Assembly: GCF_008642295.1 (NCBI RefSeq)
Contig: NZ_CP029190.1
Location: forward strand, 1,116,001 to 1,180,000
Length of the DNA stretch: 64,000 nucleotides
Source of the DNA: Streptomyces venezuelae
Lineage (GTDB): Bacteria; Actinomycetota; Actinomycetes; Streptomycetales; Streptomycetaceae
Reading direction: 5' to 3'
In this document: piece after piece, positions 1 to 8,949 of the stretch
Numbering within the stretch: position 1 is the stretch's first letter
How the letters are laid out: every line of letters begins with the position of its first letter
The notes under the pieces: generated by a model
Seen by the model: the letters and a program-made list of their open reading frames with translations, nothing else
Told to the model about the DNA's origin: nothing
Databases searched by the model: none
Program-made: the position numbers and the translations under genes

Positions 1-1021
1 GGTGCTGTTCCTCCGGCGGCATCCCCAGCCCGCGGTCCTCCACCTCCACCGCGATCCCTGCCGTCACCCGCTCCGCCCGCAGCGTCACATCGGTGTCGGG
101 GGCGGAGAACACCGTGGCGTTCTCTACGAGTTCGGCCAGCAGGTGCACCACGTCCGCGACGGCGTGCCCGCGGACGGTGCCGCCCGCCGGGGGCACCACC
201 TTCACCCGGGTGTACTGCTCCACCTCGGCGACCGAGGACCGCAGCACCTCGCTCAGGTCGATCGGCCGGGTCCACTGCCGGCGGGACGCGGCCCCGCCGA
301 GGACCGCCAGGTTCTCCGCGTGCCGCCGGATCCGGGTGGCCAGGTGGTCGACGTGGAACAGTTCCTTGAGCAGGTCCGGGTCCTCGACCGTGTCCTCGAG
401 CTCGTCCAGCAGCGAGATCTCGCGGTGTACCAGCGACTGGAGCCGGCGGGCGAGGTTGACGAAGACCTCCACCCGGTGGTCGCCGCCGGGCGGCCGGGCC
501 TCCGGACCGGCCAGCCGGACCAGAACGGCCTGGGCATGGTCCCGGGCACCGCGCAACTCCTGTGCCAGCAGCCAGAATTCGTCCGCGGCGGCGGCTGCCC
601 CACCGGTCGGCCGGGCGGTTCCCGCGCGGGCGGGCCGGGCGGGCCGGTCCGGGGTCCCGCCGCGCTCGAGAAGCTCCGCCGTCGTCCGCAGTTCCTGCCG
701 GCCCCGGCTGCTGGACCGGCGCAGCGCCTCACAGCGGTCGCGTACGGTCTTCGCGGCGCGCTGGGCCCCCAGCAGCGCGGCGGCCAGCGCGGCGGCCACC
801 AGCAGCCCGCAGCCGGCCAGGACCGGCCAGAGCCGGGCGTCCCGGTCACCGGCGCCGCCGCCCAGTTGCAGGGTGAAGATCACGGCGGCGGCGCCGCTGA
901 GCCCGGCGGCCAGGGTGGGGAGCAGGGCCGCCCGCAGGAGCTGGGGCCGTATCTGCCGTCCGGGTCCGGAGGCGGCGTGTCTCGACGAGGTGTGGCGGGC
1001 GGCGGCGCGGAGTCCGGACAT
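1..1021 (-). CDS. Sensor histidine kinase, nitrate/nitrite-sensor-like, 3' end cut by window
   Basis: Membrane-anchored kinase. The minus-strand frame starts at ATG 1021 behind a GAGGA-like ribosome site and runs off the left edge. Residues ~35-95 hold two hydrophobic segments (LLPTLAAGLSGAAAVIF; LAGCGLLVAAALAAALL). Residues ~195-245 form the dimerisation/H-box helix, with HREISLLDELE followed by VDHLATRIRRHAENL. The HATPase domain begins with HLLAELVENATVFSAP (N box) and continues to VEVEDRGLGMPPEE (G1 box). No extracytoplasmic sensor domain is seen between the two membrane segments. In streptomycetes such kinases are often followed by roadblock, DUF742 and GTPase genes, which would lie outside this window. 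The family call is firm; the ligand is unknown. Confidence 0.85.
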   Translation of the reverse strand, partial: MSGLRAAARHTSSRHAASGPGRQIRPQLLRAALLPTLAAGLSGAAAVIFTLQLGGGAGDRDARLWPVLAGCGLLVAAALAAALLGAQRAAKTVRDRCEALRRSSSRGRQELRTTAELLERGGTPDRPARPARAGTARPTGGAAAAADEFWLLAQELRGARDHAQAVLVRLAGPEARPPGGDHRVEVFVNLARRLQSLVHREISLLDELEDTVEDPDLLKELFHVDHLATRIRRHAENLAVLGGAASRRQWTRPIDLSEVLRSSVAEVEQYTRVKVVPPAGGTVRGHAVADVVHLLAELVENATVFSAPDTDVTLRAERVTAGIAVEVEDRGLGMPPEEQH

Positions 1022-1364
1022 CGGCGTCCTCGGTACGTGGGGCCGGACCCCGGCGCGGTTCCGGAACCCGGTGTTGATCACCGAGTACCCACGCTAGTCC
1101 GCACGCTCCCGGCCCTGGTGGCCAGTTGGGGAACTTCACCGGGGTGCTTCCCGCTCCCGAAGGAGCGCTCGTACGACAGCCCGATTGCGCCCCGGGCCAC
1201 CGGACGAGCGCCGGGCGGCGACCGGCCACCCCCAGGGCCCCCGGGGCCGCCCCGGGCATGATCAGACACGATCGGGCATGATCGGTTCCAGGGCAGGCCC
1301 GCCCGCCCCTGCCCAATGCCCCATATCCGATGTCCGACTGTTCCTACCGCAGGAGTTCCCTCAC
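1022..1364. other. Divergent intergenic region
   Basis: This 343-bp gap separates the minus-strand kinase from the plus-strand GNAT gene, so it should hold promoters for both. The only structure seen is a tandem pair of GGGCATGATC boxes at 1254-1283. A short ORF on the minus strand (1078-1269) is Gly/Pro-rich with no family resemblance and is judged spurious. No convincing -35/-10 pair was picked out. Confidence 0.5.
1254..1283 (+). promoter_or_regulatory. Direct repeat, candidate operator
   Basis: GGGCATGATC occurs at 1254-1263 and again at 1274-1283, a 20-bp period (about two helical turns), about 80 bp upstream of the GNAT start. The second box is preceded by CGATC, giving a partial inverted symmetry. 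This spacing suits a dimeric regulator, but no regulator is identified. Confidence 0.35.
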
Positions 1365-1820
1365 ATGTCCCAGATCACGGTCCGCGCCGCCCGGCCGGAG
1401 GATTTCGCCCAGTGGCGCCCGCTGTACCGCGGCTACGCCGAGTTCTACCGGGTGGAACAGACCGAGGCCGCCGCCGCGCTGGTGTGGTCCTGGGTGACCG
1501 ACCCCGGCCACGAGGTGAACGCCCTGGTGGCCGAGGACGAGGCGGGCCGCCTCGTCGGCCTGGCCCACTACCGCCCCTTCGCACGACCGCTCGCCGCGGC
1601 CGTCGGCTGCTACCTCGACGACCTGTTCGTGGCGCCGGAACACCGCGGTACGGGCGCGTCCGACCTGCTGCTCGCCGCCCTGCGCGAGCTCGCCGCCGAG
1701 CGCGGCTGGAGCGTGGTCCGATGGATCACGGCCGACGACAACTACCGGGCCCGGTCGAAGTACGACCAGCTGGCGACCCGGACCATGTGGATCACCTACG
1801 ACATGGCCCCCGAACACTGA
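1365..1820 (+). CDS. GNAT family N-acetyltransferase
   Basis: Predicted acetyl-CoA-dependent N-acetyltransferase of 151 residues, a full-length single GNAT domain. The ATG at 1365 was chosen because AGGAG lies 10 nt upstream and the acetyltransferase fold begins at once (SQITVRAARPEDF). The central strand reads GCYLDDLFVAPEHRGTG, where the RGTG stretch is the acetyl-CoA pyrophosphate loop of motif A. The C-terminal part has WITADDNYRARSKYDQLA, the usual helix and last strand. The acceptor substrate cannot be told. A 44-nt gap leads to a SnoaL-like gene on the same strand, so the three genes from here to the FKBP gene may be co-transcribed. Confidence 0.9.
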   Translation: MSQITVRAARPEDFAQWRPLYRGYAEFYRVEQTEAAAALVWSWVTDPGHEVNALVAEDEAGRLVGLAHYRPFARPLAAAVGCYLDDLFVAPEHRGTGASDLLLAALRELAAERGWSVVRWITADDNYRARSKYDQLATRTMWITYDMAPEH

Positions 1821-1864
1821 TTCCACCCCGCCCCGCCCCACCCTCGCGGTGTTACCGTCGCGCC

Positions 1865-2278
1865 ATGTCCAAGACCGAAATCGACGTGCTGACCGCCGAG
1901 TTCTTCGGCGCCTTCGACAACCGCGGCGGTAAGCCCGCCGACCTGGACCGGCTTCGCCGGCTGGTCATCCCGGGGGGTGTGATCGTCAAGACCGGCTCCG
2001 ATTTCACGGTCTACACCGTGGACGGGTTCATCGAGCCCCGCCGGCAGCTGCTCGGCAGCGGCCGGCTGGTCGAGTTCGCCGAGTGGGAGACCTCGGAGCG
2101 GACCGAGATCGCCGGCGACATCGCCTCCCGGTTCGGCGAGTACGCCAAGTCGGGGATCCTGGACGGCGAGCCGTTCGAGGGCGGCGGCACCAAGACCATC
2201 CAGTTCGTCCGCACCCCGGAGGGCTGGCGGATCGCCGCCTTCTCCTGGTCCGATGTGGAGAGTGGTGAGCTGCGATGA
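1865..2278 (+). CDS. SnoaL/NTF2-like (DUF4440-type) protein
   Basis: Small 137-residue protein resembling the NTF2-like/DUF4440 alpha+beta cone fold: an N-terminal helix (EIDVLTAEFFGAFDNRGG) followed by curved strands ending in TIQFVRTPEGWRIAAFSWSDV, the usual last-strand pattern of these domains. Such folds serve as small-molecule enzymes or binding modules; no catalytic pair is recognisable, so no reaction is assigned. The stop overlaps the next gene start in ATGA at 2275-2278, a sign of translational coupling to the FKBP gene. Confidence 0.75.
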   Translation: MSKTEIDVLTAEFFGAFDNRGGKPADLDRLRRLVIPGGVIVKTGSDFTVYTVDGFIEPRRQLLGSGRLVEFAEWETSERTEIAGDIASRFGEYAKSGILDGEPFEGGGTKTIQFVRTPEGWRIAAFSWSDVESGELR

Positions 2279-2652
2279 GTGAACCGACGAAGCCCCGGAT
2301 CGAACGTCCGGAGGGCGATGCTCCCCAGGAGCTGACCGTCCGGGACCTCGTCCTCGGGGACGGTCCCGAGGCAAAGCCGGGCAGGGTGGTACGGATTCAC
2401 TACGTCGGGGTCACCTTCGAGTCCGGAGTGGAGTTCGACGCCTCCTGGGACCGGGGCGAGCCGTTCAAGTTCGCCGTGGGTGGCGGCAGGGCCATCAAGG
2501 GCCTGGACCGGGGACTCAGGGGGATGAAGGTCGGCGGTCGCCGAGAGATCACCATTCCTCCGCGCCTCGGCTACGGCAAGCAGTCCCCCTCGCCTTTGAT
2601 CCCGGCGGGTTCCACGCTCGTCTTCGTGGTGGACCTGCTCTCGGTGGTCTGA
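2275..2652 (+). CDS. FKBP-type peptidyl-prolyl cis-trans isomerase
   Basis: Cytoplasmic prolyl isomerase of 125 residues with no signal peptide, the usual size for a minimal FKBP. Conserved elements are VRIHYVGVTFESGVEFDASW (first strands), GEPFKFAVGGGRAIKGLDRGL, GMKVGGRREITIPPRLGYG and SLVFVVDLL-like terminal strand (TLVFVVDLLSVV). The fold normally catalyses X-Pro isomerisation and can act as a chaperone. It starts in the ATGA overlap with the upstream SnoaL-like gene, so the two are probably translated together. Confidence 0.92.
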   Translation: MSEPTKPRIERPEGDAPQELTVRDLVLGDGPEAKPGRVVRIHYVGVTFESGVEFDASWDRGEPFKFAVGGGRAIKGLDRGLRGMKVGGRREITIPPRLGYGKQSPSPLIPAGSTLVFVVDLLSVV

Positions 2653-2675
2653 GGCGGTCCTGCTTCTCCCCGGGC

Positions 2676-2693
2676 GGGCATGGGCCGATGCCC
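2676..2693 (+). terminator. Possible hairpin after FKBP gene
   Basis: GGGCAT and ATGCCC are separated by a 6-nt loop 23 nt after the FKBP stop. The stem is only 6 bp and no T run follows, so it is a weak candidate. Confidence 0.3.
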
Positions 2694-2766
2694 TTCGGGC
2701 AGGGATCGAGGTCCCGCTGCCCCCGCGGCGGCTGGACGACGGCTTCGGTGCCCGAAAGGAAGTGCC

Positions 2767-3513
2767 ATGCGAGCGCAGGACCAGCATGAGCAGCAGGACG
2801 AAGGAGCTGGGATACCGGGCCGGTGGGCGGGGGACGATCAGCAGTGGTGGGACTGGTACATGACGCTGGCCGCCGATGCTGAAGCCGACCCGACGCAGCC
2901 GGCCCGCGCCCCGCAGCCCGCGCCCGTGCGGGCGGCGTCCGACCACGAGGTCGAGGCGGCCCTTGCCGCTCCGTATCCCCTGGCCGAGGAATCCCTCGCC
3001 TTCTTCGGCCGCCACAGCTTCGTGCGCCTTCCCGATGTGCTCACACCCGCGGTGGTCGCGGCGCCGGCGCAGCGCGCGGACCGGTTACTGGAGGCCGCAC
3101 ACGGTCCGCACCATCCCGGCCGGTTCCTCGCTCTGGAGCAACTGTGGCCGGCCGACCCGCTGATGCGGAGCGTCGCGCTGTCGCGAAGGCTCGGCGACAT
3201 CGCGGCGCAGCTACTCGGGGTTGGGGCGGTGCGGCTGTACCACGACAACATCCTCTCCAAGGAGCCGGGTTGCGGGCGCACTCCCTGGCACCGGGACAGC
3301 GACCACTACCCGCTCGACTCCCCCGCCGTCGTCACCTCCTGGATCCCCTTGCGGGACATCCCCACCGAGATGGGCCCGCTGGCCTGCCTGTCCCGTAAGG
3401 ACGCGGCCCGCGCGCTGCCCGGACTCTCGGCGTCACCGCTGAAGCGCTCCTTCGACGAGCAGGTCGCCGCCGGCGCCAACCGCACCACGGCACCACGGCA
3501 CCACGCCGCGTAG
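2767..3513 (+). pseudogene. Phytanoyl-CoA dioxygenase (PhyH)-like, decayed
   Basis: Remnant of an Fe(II)/2-oxoglutarate oxygenase. ATG 2767 follows AAAGGAAG. The reading frame keeps the PhyH core: LYHDNILSKEPG, TPWHRDSDHYPLD with the H-x-D iron pair, and VVTSWIPLRDIPTEMGPLAC. The distal part of the jelly roll, which normally carries the second iron His and the 2-oxoglutarate Arg (a GDvsfHxGWtxHraGpNrT block), is missing. Instead the frame jumps from FDEQVA to AGANRTTAPR, which resembles the end of that block, and then stops. This looks like an internal deletion plus C-terminal loss, so a working enzyme is unlikely. It converges on the MarR gene. Confidence 0.7.
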
Positions 3514-3670
3514 TTTGCTCGTCCGGCCCCAGACGTGTTGGAGATGCGGTCACAGTGCTTGGCGTATCAGGGCGGGTTGGACGGCAACGCCCCACGCTGC
3601 GCGACAACGACGGCTGACCTGCCACGAACTGACCAGGGCCCGGGGCGCTTTGCCCCGCGCTCGCGATCTG
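3514..3670. other. Convergent intergenic region with weak hairpin
   Basis: The region lies between the PhyH remnant and the end of the MarR gene. CGGGGC-gcttt-GCCCCG at 3641-3657 could serve as a short terminator for either side. The remaining sequence shows no recognisable coding or mobile-element similarity. Confidence 0.35.
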
Positions 3671-4138
3671 TCAGGCGACCGTCCCGCCTGCGTTGCGAAT
3701 CAGTCGCTGGAGCACCTTCAGTGTGGTGACGTAGTCGGCGTCGTCGATGCCCTCGTGGAGGGCGGCGCGGATCGCTGGGGCGTTGCGGGCCAGGTCGACG
3801 CGGGCCTGTTCCCCCTCCGCGGTGAGCCACAGCCGGTCCTCGGCGTCCCGGGTCAGCCAGCCGCGTTCCAGGAGCCCCTCGGCCTCCACCGCCAGATCGT
3901 CTTCGGGACGGATGTAGGAGACCATGGCCTCCCGCAGCTCGGGCAGGGTCATCCCCTCACCGTCGGGCGAGATGTCGTTCACCGACAGATTGCGCAGCAG
4001 CCAGAACTGGGGCTGGGTGTAGCCCTTCTCGGTCATCCGGGCCCGTGTGTACGAGATGAGCGCCTCGTAGGCGACACCGGTCCAGTACGCAGCGGGCTGT
4101 CCGGCGAGTTCGGCGTCGGAGATCTGCTGGGTCGTCAT
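3671..4138 (-). CDS. MarR-like winged-helix regulator
   Basis: Predicted DNA-binding repressor of 155 residues starting at ATG 4138 behind GGAGGGG. The N-terminal dimerisation helix (YWTGVAYEALISYTRARM) is followed by a winged-helix region: KGYTQPQFWLLRNLS, then LPELREAMVSY, then the wing GLLERGWLTRDAEDRLWLTAEGEQ. The C-terminal helix RAALHEGIDDADYVTTLKVLQRLI resembles the MarR dimerisation arm. This subfamily is often annotated MarR/winged helix in actinomycetes. Its 5' end abuts the decayed ligase remnant; the target genes and ligand are unknown. Confidence 0.75.
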   Translation of the reverse strand: MTTQQISDAELAGQPAAYWTGVAYEALISYTRARMTEKGYTQPQFWLLRNLSVNDISPDGEGMTLPELREAMVSYIRPEDDLAVEAEGLLERGWLTRDAEDRLWLTAEGEQARVDLARNAPAIRAALHEGIDDADYVTTLKVLQRLIRNAGGTVA

Positions 4139-4329
4139 GGGATGTCCCCTCCAGGTACTTCAGCGTGGAGCCCGCACACCGTGCAGGTCATGCCGAGACC
4201 GTATGACCTCAAGTGCGGTTGAGGGCAAGCGGGTGATCTTCCCCGGGGTATGTGCGACGTTGCCCCCCACGATGGATCGATCAAAGGGTCGCTGGAGGTT
4301 CTCCCGTAACACCTGGTCGCAGGTGGGAT

Positions 4330-4413
4330 GATCTTGGAGGGGGCGGGCTGGTGCGCGTCGATCGCGCTCAGGGCGGTGGCGGCCATGGCTCTGACGATGC
4401 CGGCGATCAGGAC
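4330..4413 (-). pseudogene. C-terminal fragment of GCS2-like ligase, split by the transposon
   Basis: On the minus strand this segment reads VLIAGIVRAMAATALSAID, matching the helix after the last catalytic strand of YbdK/GCS2 carboxylate-amine ligases (pattern LaGLVRALVATAL). It continues the remnant at 12164-12585 on the other side of the transposon. When the transposon and one target copy are removed, the two pieces join one base out of frame, so the gene was already broken. Homology fades below about 4330. Confidence 0.55.
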
Positions 4414-4418
4414 GTGTC
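4414..4418 (+). repeat. Target site duplication, left copy (GTGTC)
   Basis: GTGTC directly outside the left inverted repeat is repeated at 12164-12168. A 5-bp duplication is the hallmark of Tn3-family insertion. Confidence 0.9.
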
Positions 4419-4457
4419 GGCCCTGGAGTCCTAGCTCAGACACCAGCCGCAAACTAG
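4419..4457 (+). repeat. Transposon left terminal inverted repeat, 39 bp
   Basis: Starts GGCCCTGGAGTCC and ends GCAAACTAG. It matches the reverse complement of 12125-12163 at all 39 positions and is the expected TnpA binding and cleavage site. Identity stops abruptly on both sides. Confidence 0.95.
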
Positions 4458-4542
4458 GTCGCGGGTAGCCGGACGAGCCCCGTTTCCCCCTCCTGGGCGC
4501 CGTCGTTGGTCTGATCGAGTGATCGAGGCCAAAGGGGCGGGC

Positions 4543-7463
4543 GTGCGGCAAGAGTGGTCGCCAGAGGAGCTGTTGGCGAACTGGACGCTGGTAGACGGTG
4601 ACTGGGACCTGGTGGCGAACAAAAGCGGGACGACCCGGCTCGGCTTCAGCCTCTTGCTGAAGTTCTTCGAGCTGGAGGGCCGGTTCCCCGATGTGCTGGA
4701 GGAGGTCCCGCCGGCCGCGGTGGAGTACGTCGCAGATCTGGTGAAGGTCCCGGCCGGCGACTTCGCGAAGTACACGCTGGTCGGCCGGACTGCCGAGTAC
4801 CACCGCAAGCAGATCCGTGAGGCCCTGGGCTTCCGGCCCTCGACGGTCGCGGACGAGAAGACGCTGGCCGAGTGTCGGGCCCGGAAGATCGAGCCGCCGG
4901 GCCGGACCCGGGTCGAGAAGGTCCTCGTCGCGGCGCGGGGCAAGTGGGAGAAGACATTCTGCGCCCGCACGATCGGCCGCCTCGGCGAGGCAGGCACGGC
5001 TCGGCTGCTGTCCCTCGTGATCGAGGACAACGAGGCGGGTACCGCGCTGCTGGCCGCGCTCAAGCGCGACCCGGGCGCGGTCGGCTTGGACTCCCTGCTC
5101 ACGGAGTCACCAAGCTCAACGACGTGCGCAAGCTCGGGTTGCCCGACGGGCTGTTCACGGACTGCTCGGAGAAGCTGGTGGCCGCCTGGCGGGCACGGGC
5201 GATCAAGATGTACCCCTCGGACTTCCGCGACACGGCGGAGGACGTACGGATCACCCTGCTCGCGACGCTGTGCTCGTCCCGGCAGGCGGAGATCACCGAC
5301 GCCCTGGTCGACCTGCTGGTTGCACTGGTCCACAAGATCAACGCACGCGCCGAGCGGAGGGTGGAGAAGCAGCTCACCGCCGAGCTGAAGAAGGTCCGCG
5401 GCAAGGAGGGCATCCTCTTCAAGCTGGCGACGGCCGCCGTCGACAAGCCCGACGAGGTCGTACGCCGGGCCTTGTTCCCGGTGGTCGGGGAGAAGACACT
5501 GCGGGAACTGGTGGCCGAGGCGAAGGCGAACGAGAAGATCTTCAAGGCCAAGGTCCGCACCACGCTCCGGTCGTCGTACAGCTCGTACTACCGGCAGATG
5601 CTGCCGCCGCTGCTGAACACCCTGGGCTTCAAGTGCAACAACACCGCCTACCGGCCGGTGATGGACGCGATGAAGCTGCTGAGGAAGTACGCCGACGTCG
5701 ACGGCAAGACCCGCTTCTACGACGCCACGGACGTGGTGCCGATGGACGGCGTGGTGCGTAAGGACTGGCGCGAGGCGGTCGTCGACGACAAGGGCAAGGT
5801 CGAGCGCATCCCCTACGAGCTGTGCGTCCTGGTCGCCCTGCGGGACGCGGTCCGCCGCCGCGAGATCTACGCCGAGGGCGCCGCCCGCTGGCGAAATCCG
5901 GAGGACGACCTGCCAGGCGACTTCGAGGCCACCCGCGCTGTGCACTACGCCGCGATCCGCCAGCCGCTGAACCCGAGGGCGTTCATCGCAGACCTGAAGA
6001 AGCGCATGACCGCGGGCCTGGACCGGCTCTCCGCCTCACTCGCGGACGGCTCAGCGGGCGGGGTGAAGGTCACCACCCGCAAGGGCGAGCCGTGGATCAC
6101 CGTGCCGAAGCTGGAGCCGCTGGACGAGCCCACCGGCCTCCAGGCGCTGAAGGACGAGGTCGTACGCCGGTGGGGCGTCCTGGACCTCCTGGACGTGCTG
6201 AAGAACTCCGACTTTCTGACCGGCTTCACCGAGGAGTTCTCCTCGGTGGCCGCCTACGAGCGCATCGACCGGGACGTCCTCCAGCGCCGCCTCCTGCTGG
6301 CCCTCTTCGCGCTGGGCACGAACATGGGCATCCGCGCCATCGTGGCCACCGGCGAGCACGGCGAGAGCGAAGCCGCCCTGCGGCACGTGCGCCGGCACTT
6401 CATCACCGTCGACAACCTCCGGGCCGCCGTCACCAGGCTGGTGAACGGCACATTCGCCGCCCGCGACACCGCATGGTGGGGACAGGGCACGGCCTGCGCG
6501 TCGGACTCGAAGAAGTTCGGGTCCTGGTCCTCGAACTTCATGACCGAGTACCACGCCCGCTACGGCGGCAACGGCGTGATGATCTACTGGCACGTCGAAC
6601 GGAAGAACCTCTGCATCTACTCCCAGCTCAAGTCCTGTTCGTCGTCCGAGGTCGCGGCGATGATCGAGGGCCTGCTGCGGCACTGCACCGACGCCGAGAT
6701 CGAGTCCCAGTACGTTGACACGCACGGCGCCTCGGTAGTCGGGTTCGCCTTCACCGAACTGCTCAATTTCCGCCTGCTGCCGCGGCTGAAGAACATCGGC
6801 AGCATCCGCCTGTACCGCCCGGACGACACCCCGCCCGGCTGGCCTGCCCTCGGCGCTTCGCTGACGCGGCCGATCCGCTGGGAGCTGGTCGAGCAGCAGT
6901 ACGACCAGATGGTGAAGTACGCGACCGCCCTCCGGCTCGGAACGGCGGAGGCCGAGCAGGTGCTGCGGCGCTTCACCCGCGGCGGCCCCAAGCACCCCAC
7001 CGACCAGGCCCTCGAAGAACTCGGCCGCGCGGTGCGAACGGTCTTCGCCTGCGACTACCTCGCCAGCCCCGGCCTGCGCCGGGAGATCCACGGCGGGCTC
7101 CAGGTCGTGGAGAACTGGAACAGCGCCAACACCGTGCTGCACTACGGCAAGGACGGAGTCCTGACCGGCCCCGACAAGGAGCATGCAGAGACCTCGATGC
7201 TCGCCCTGCACCTGCTCCAGTCCGCGCTCGTGCACGTCAACACCCTGCTGATGCAGCAGGTCCTGGCCGAACCAGCCTGGTCGAAGAAGCTCAGCGACGA
7301 GGATCGACGCGGCCTGACCGCGCTGTTCTGGTCCAACGTCAACCCGTACGGAACCTTCCGCCTGGACATGGACGCCCGGATTGACCTGGGGCCGGTTGTC
7401 GTCGTTCCGCGCCCCCGCACAGCTGCCAGCGCCGCCGACCGATCACGCACCCAGACACGCTGA
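4543..7463 (+). pseudogene. tnpA: Tn3-family transposase TnpA with apparent -1 frameshift
   Basis: DDE transposase acting on the terminal repeats, about 970 residues when rejoined, the normal family length. GTG 4543 (RQEWSPEELLANW) is preferred over GTG 4519 because AAAGGGGCGGGC precedes it and family N-termini start here. The first frame reads to GLDSLLTE near 5106, then the product continues in another frame as [13 protein letters not shown]. One G appears to be missing (GAG|GTC read as GAGTC). Downstream all key blocks are intact: [13 protein letters not shown] (first Asp), YVDTHG (second Asp), VVENWNSAN (Glu), and [23 protein letters not shown]. No slippery heptamer is present, so a mutation or a base-calling error is more likely than programmed shifting. 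Confidence 0.85.
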
Positions 7464-7556
7464 CGGGCTCCGGGGTACGTCGACCATGCGACCGGCCCCG
7501 CGAACCGGCCTCACAGTGCCCACTATCGCTCCGTGACCCACGTCACATCCGGTTCC

Positions 7557-7583
7557 TGTCAGGAATCGGGTCGCTGTCCCGCT
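7557..7583 (+). promoter_or_regulatory. Candidate ECF41-type promoter before the oxidoreductase gene
   Basis: TGTCAGG at 7557-7563, a 16-nt spacer and CGCT at 7580-7583 lie about 40 bp before the ATG at 7622. The published ECF41 promoter, as I remember it, is TGTCACA-N16-CGTC. Spacing matches and the bases are close but not identical. It would place the oxidoreductase under the co-carried sigma factor. Confidence 0.35.
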
Positions 7584-7621
7584 CAAGTCACCGAAGGCAA
7601 GCGAAACGACAGGAGCGAGAC

Positions 7622-8824
7622 ATGAAGCACCGCATCGTCGTCCTCGGCGCCGGCTACGCCGGGAGCTACGTGGCCGGGACCCTGGCCCGTCGGCTGTCGC
7701 CGGCAGACACCGAGATCACCGTGGTCAACGCCGAGCCGGACTTCGTCCAGCGGCTGCGGCTGCACCAGCTCGCGGCCGGCCAGGAGATCGAGGCCCCGCA
7801 GCTCGCCGACGTCTTCGCGGGCACGGCGGTACGGCTGCGCCGGGCCCGTGTCACCACCATCGACCCCGAACGCCAGGTCGTCGCCGTGGCCGATGCCGAC
7901 GGCGGCGGCGAGCTCGGCTACGACACGCTCCTCTACGCGCTCGGCAGCCACGGCGCGGACCACGGTGTCCCCGGCGTGGCCGAGCATGCCTTCGACGTCG
8001 CCACTCGGCCCTCCGCGCTGCGCCTGCGCGAGCGCCTGGACAGCCTGAGCAAGCGGGACGCAGGCGGGAGCGCCCTGGTCGTCGGCGACGGGCTGACCGG
8101 CATCGAGACCGCCACCGAGATCGCCGAATCCCGGCCCGGCCTGTCGGTGACGCTGGTCGCACGCGGAGAGCTGGGCGCCCCGCTCTCCGCCGGAGCCCGC
8201 AGCCACCTGCGCCAGACCTGCGACCGGCTTGGCATCACCGTCTTGGAACACACCAGCGTCGAAGCCGTCGAAACGGCGCGGGTGCTGTGCGCCGACGGCA
8301 CCGCCCTGGCGTCCGACGCAACTGTGTGGACGGCCGGGTTCGCGGTCAGCCCCATCGCCGCCGCGAGCGGGCTGGAGGTCACCGAGGACGGCCGGATCGT
8401 CGTCGACCGCACCATGCGGTCGGTCTCGCACCCGAACGTCTACGCCGCCGGCGACAGCACCTACGCCATCGGCAACAACGGCCAGCCGCTGCCGATGTCC
8501 TGCGCCTCGGCCGGCTACACGGGCCGACAGGCCGTGGACGCGATCGTGGGACGCCTGACCGGGCGCGAGATCGCCAACACCAAGCTGGAGTACGTCGGGA
8601 ACCACATCAGCCTCGGGCGGCGGGACGGGATCCTGCAGATGGTCGACGACCAGGGGCAGGCGAAGCCCAAGTACATGGGTGGCCGGAAGGCCGCACGGAT
8701 CAAGGCGGGCATCGTCAGGATGTCTCTGTGGGCCACCGAGCACCCGACCTTCGGCCTGCCCAAGCGCAAGCACCACCTGGCCGCCGCGCCGGACGCGTCC
8801 CCCGCCGAGAAGGCGATCGCGTAG
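7622..8824 (+). CDS. FAD-dependent pyridine-nucleotide oxidoreductase (NDH-2-like), transposon passenger
   Basis: Predicted flavoprotein dehydrogenase of 400 residues; ATG 7622 follows ACAGGAG. The N-terminal FAD Rossmann motif is VVLGAGYAGSYVAG (residues ~5-18). A second nucleotide fold begins SALVVGDGLTGIETATEIAE (~150). The conserved FAD segment is NVYAAGDSTYAIGNNGQPLPMSC (~280), with a preceding VWTAGFAVSP motif. There is no membrane anchor helix. ECF41 sigma factors are typically encoded beside a COE protein (carboxymuconolactone decarboxylase, oxidoreductase or epimerase), and this oxidoreductase fits that role with the sigma factor two genes downstream. The physiological electron donor and acceptor are unknown. 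Confidence 0.88.
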   Translation: MKHRIVVLGAGYAGSYVAGTLARRLSPADTEITVVNAEPDFVQRLRLHQLAAGQEIEAPQLADVFAGTAVRLRRARVTTIDPERQVVAVADADGGGELGYDTLLYALGSHGADHGVPGVAEHAFDVATRPSALRLRERLDSLSKRDAGGSALVVGDGLTGIETATEIAESRPGLSVTLVARGELGAPLSAGARSHLRQTCDRLGITVLEHTSVEAVETARVLCADGTALASDATVWTAGFAVSPIAAASGLEVTEDGRIVVDRTMRSVSHPNVYAAGDSTYAIGNNGQPLPMSCASAGYTGRQAVDAIVGRLTGREIANTKLEYVGNHISLGRRDGILQMVDDQGQAKPKYMGGRKAARIKAGIVRMSLWATEHPTFGLPKRKHHLAAAPDASPAEKAIA

Positions 8825-8949
8825 CCGCGCCCCCACCTCACTGGTCAATACGGCAATCCACCCGGGCTCGGGCCCGTGTTCCGGCGTGGACGCGTCGGAT
8901 CCGAAACCCCTCTCCCCAGTGATGAACTCCCTCCTCCGAAGGAGAAGTC

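Noticed and set aside
2676..2766. Riboswitch before the PhyH remnant
   Set aside because: Only short hairpins (GGGCAT/ATGCCC, CCCTTCGGG) with no conserved aptamer blocks.
3514..3670. Insertion-sequence remnant between the PhyH remnant and MarR
   Set aside because: Codon-like stretches on both strands gave no transposase motif and no inverted repeats were seen.
5098..5112. Programmed -1 frameshifting in tnpA
   Set aside because: No X-XXY-YYZ slippery heptamer at the junction, and Tn3 transposases are normally made from one frame.
4431..5945. 504-residue minus-strand frame opposite tnpA
   Set aside because: Antisense shadow of the transposase with no domain pattern.
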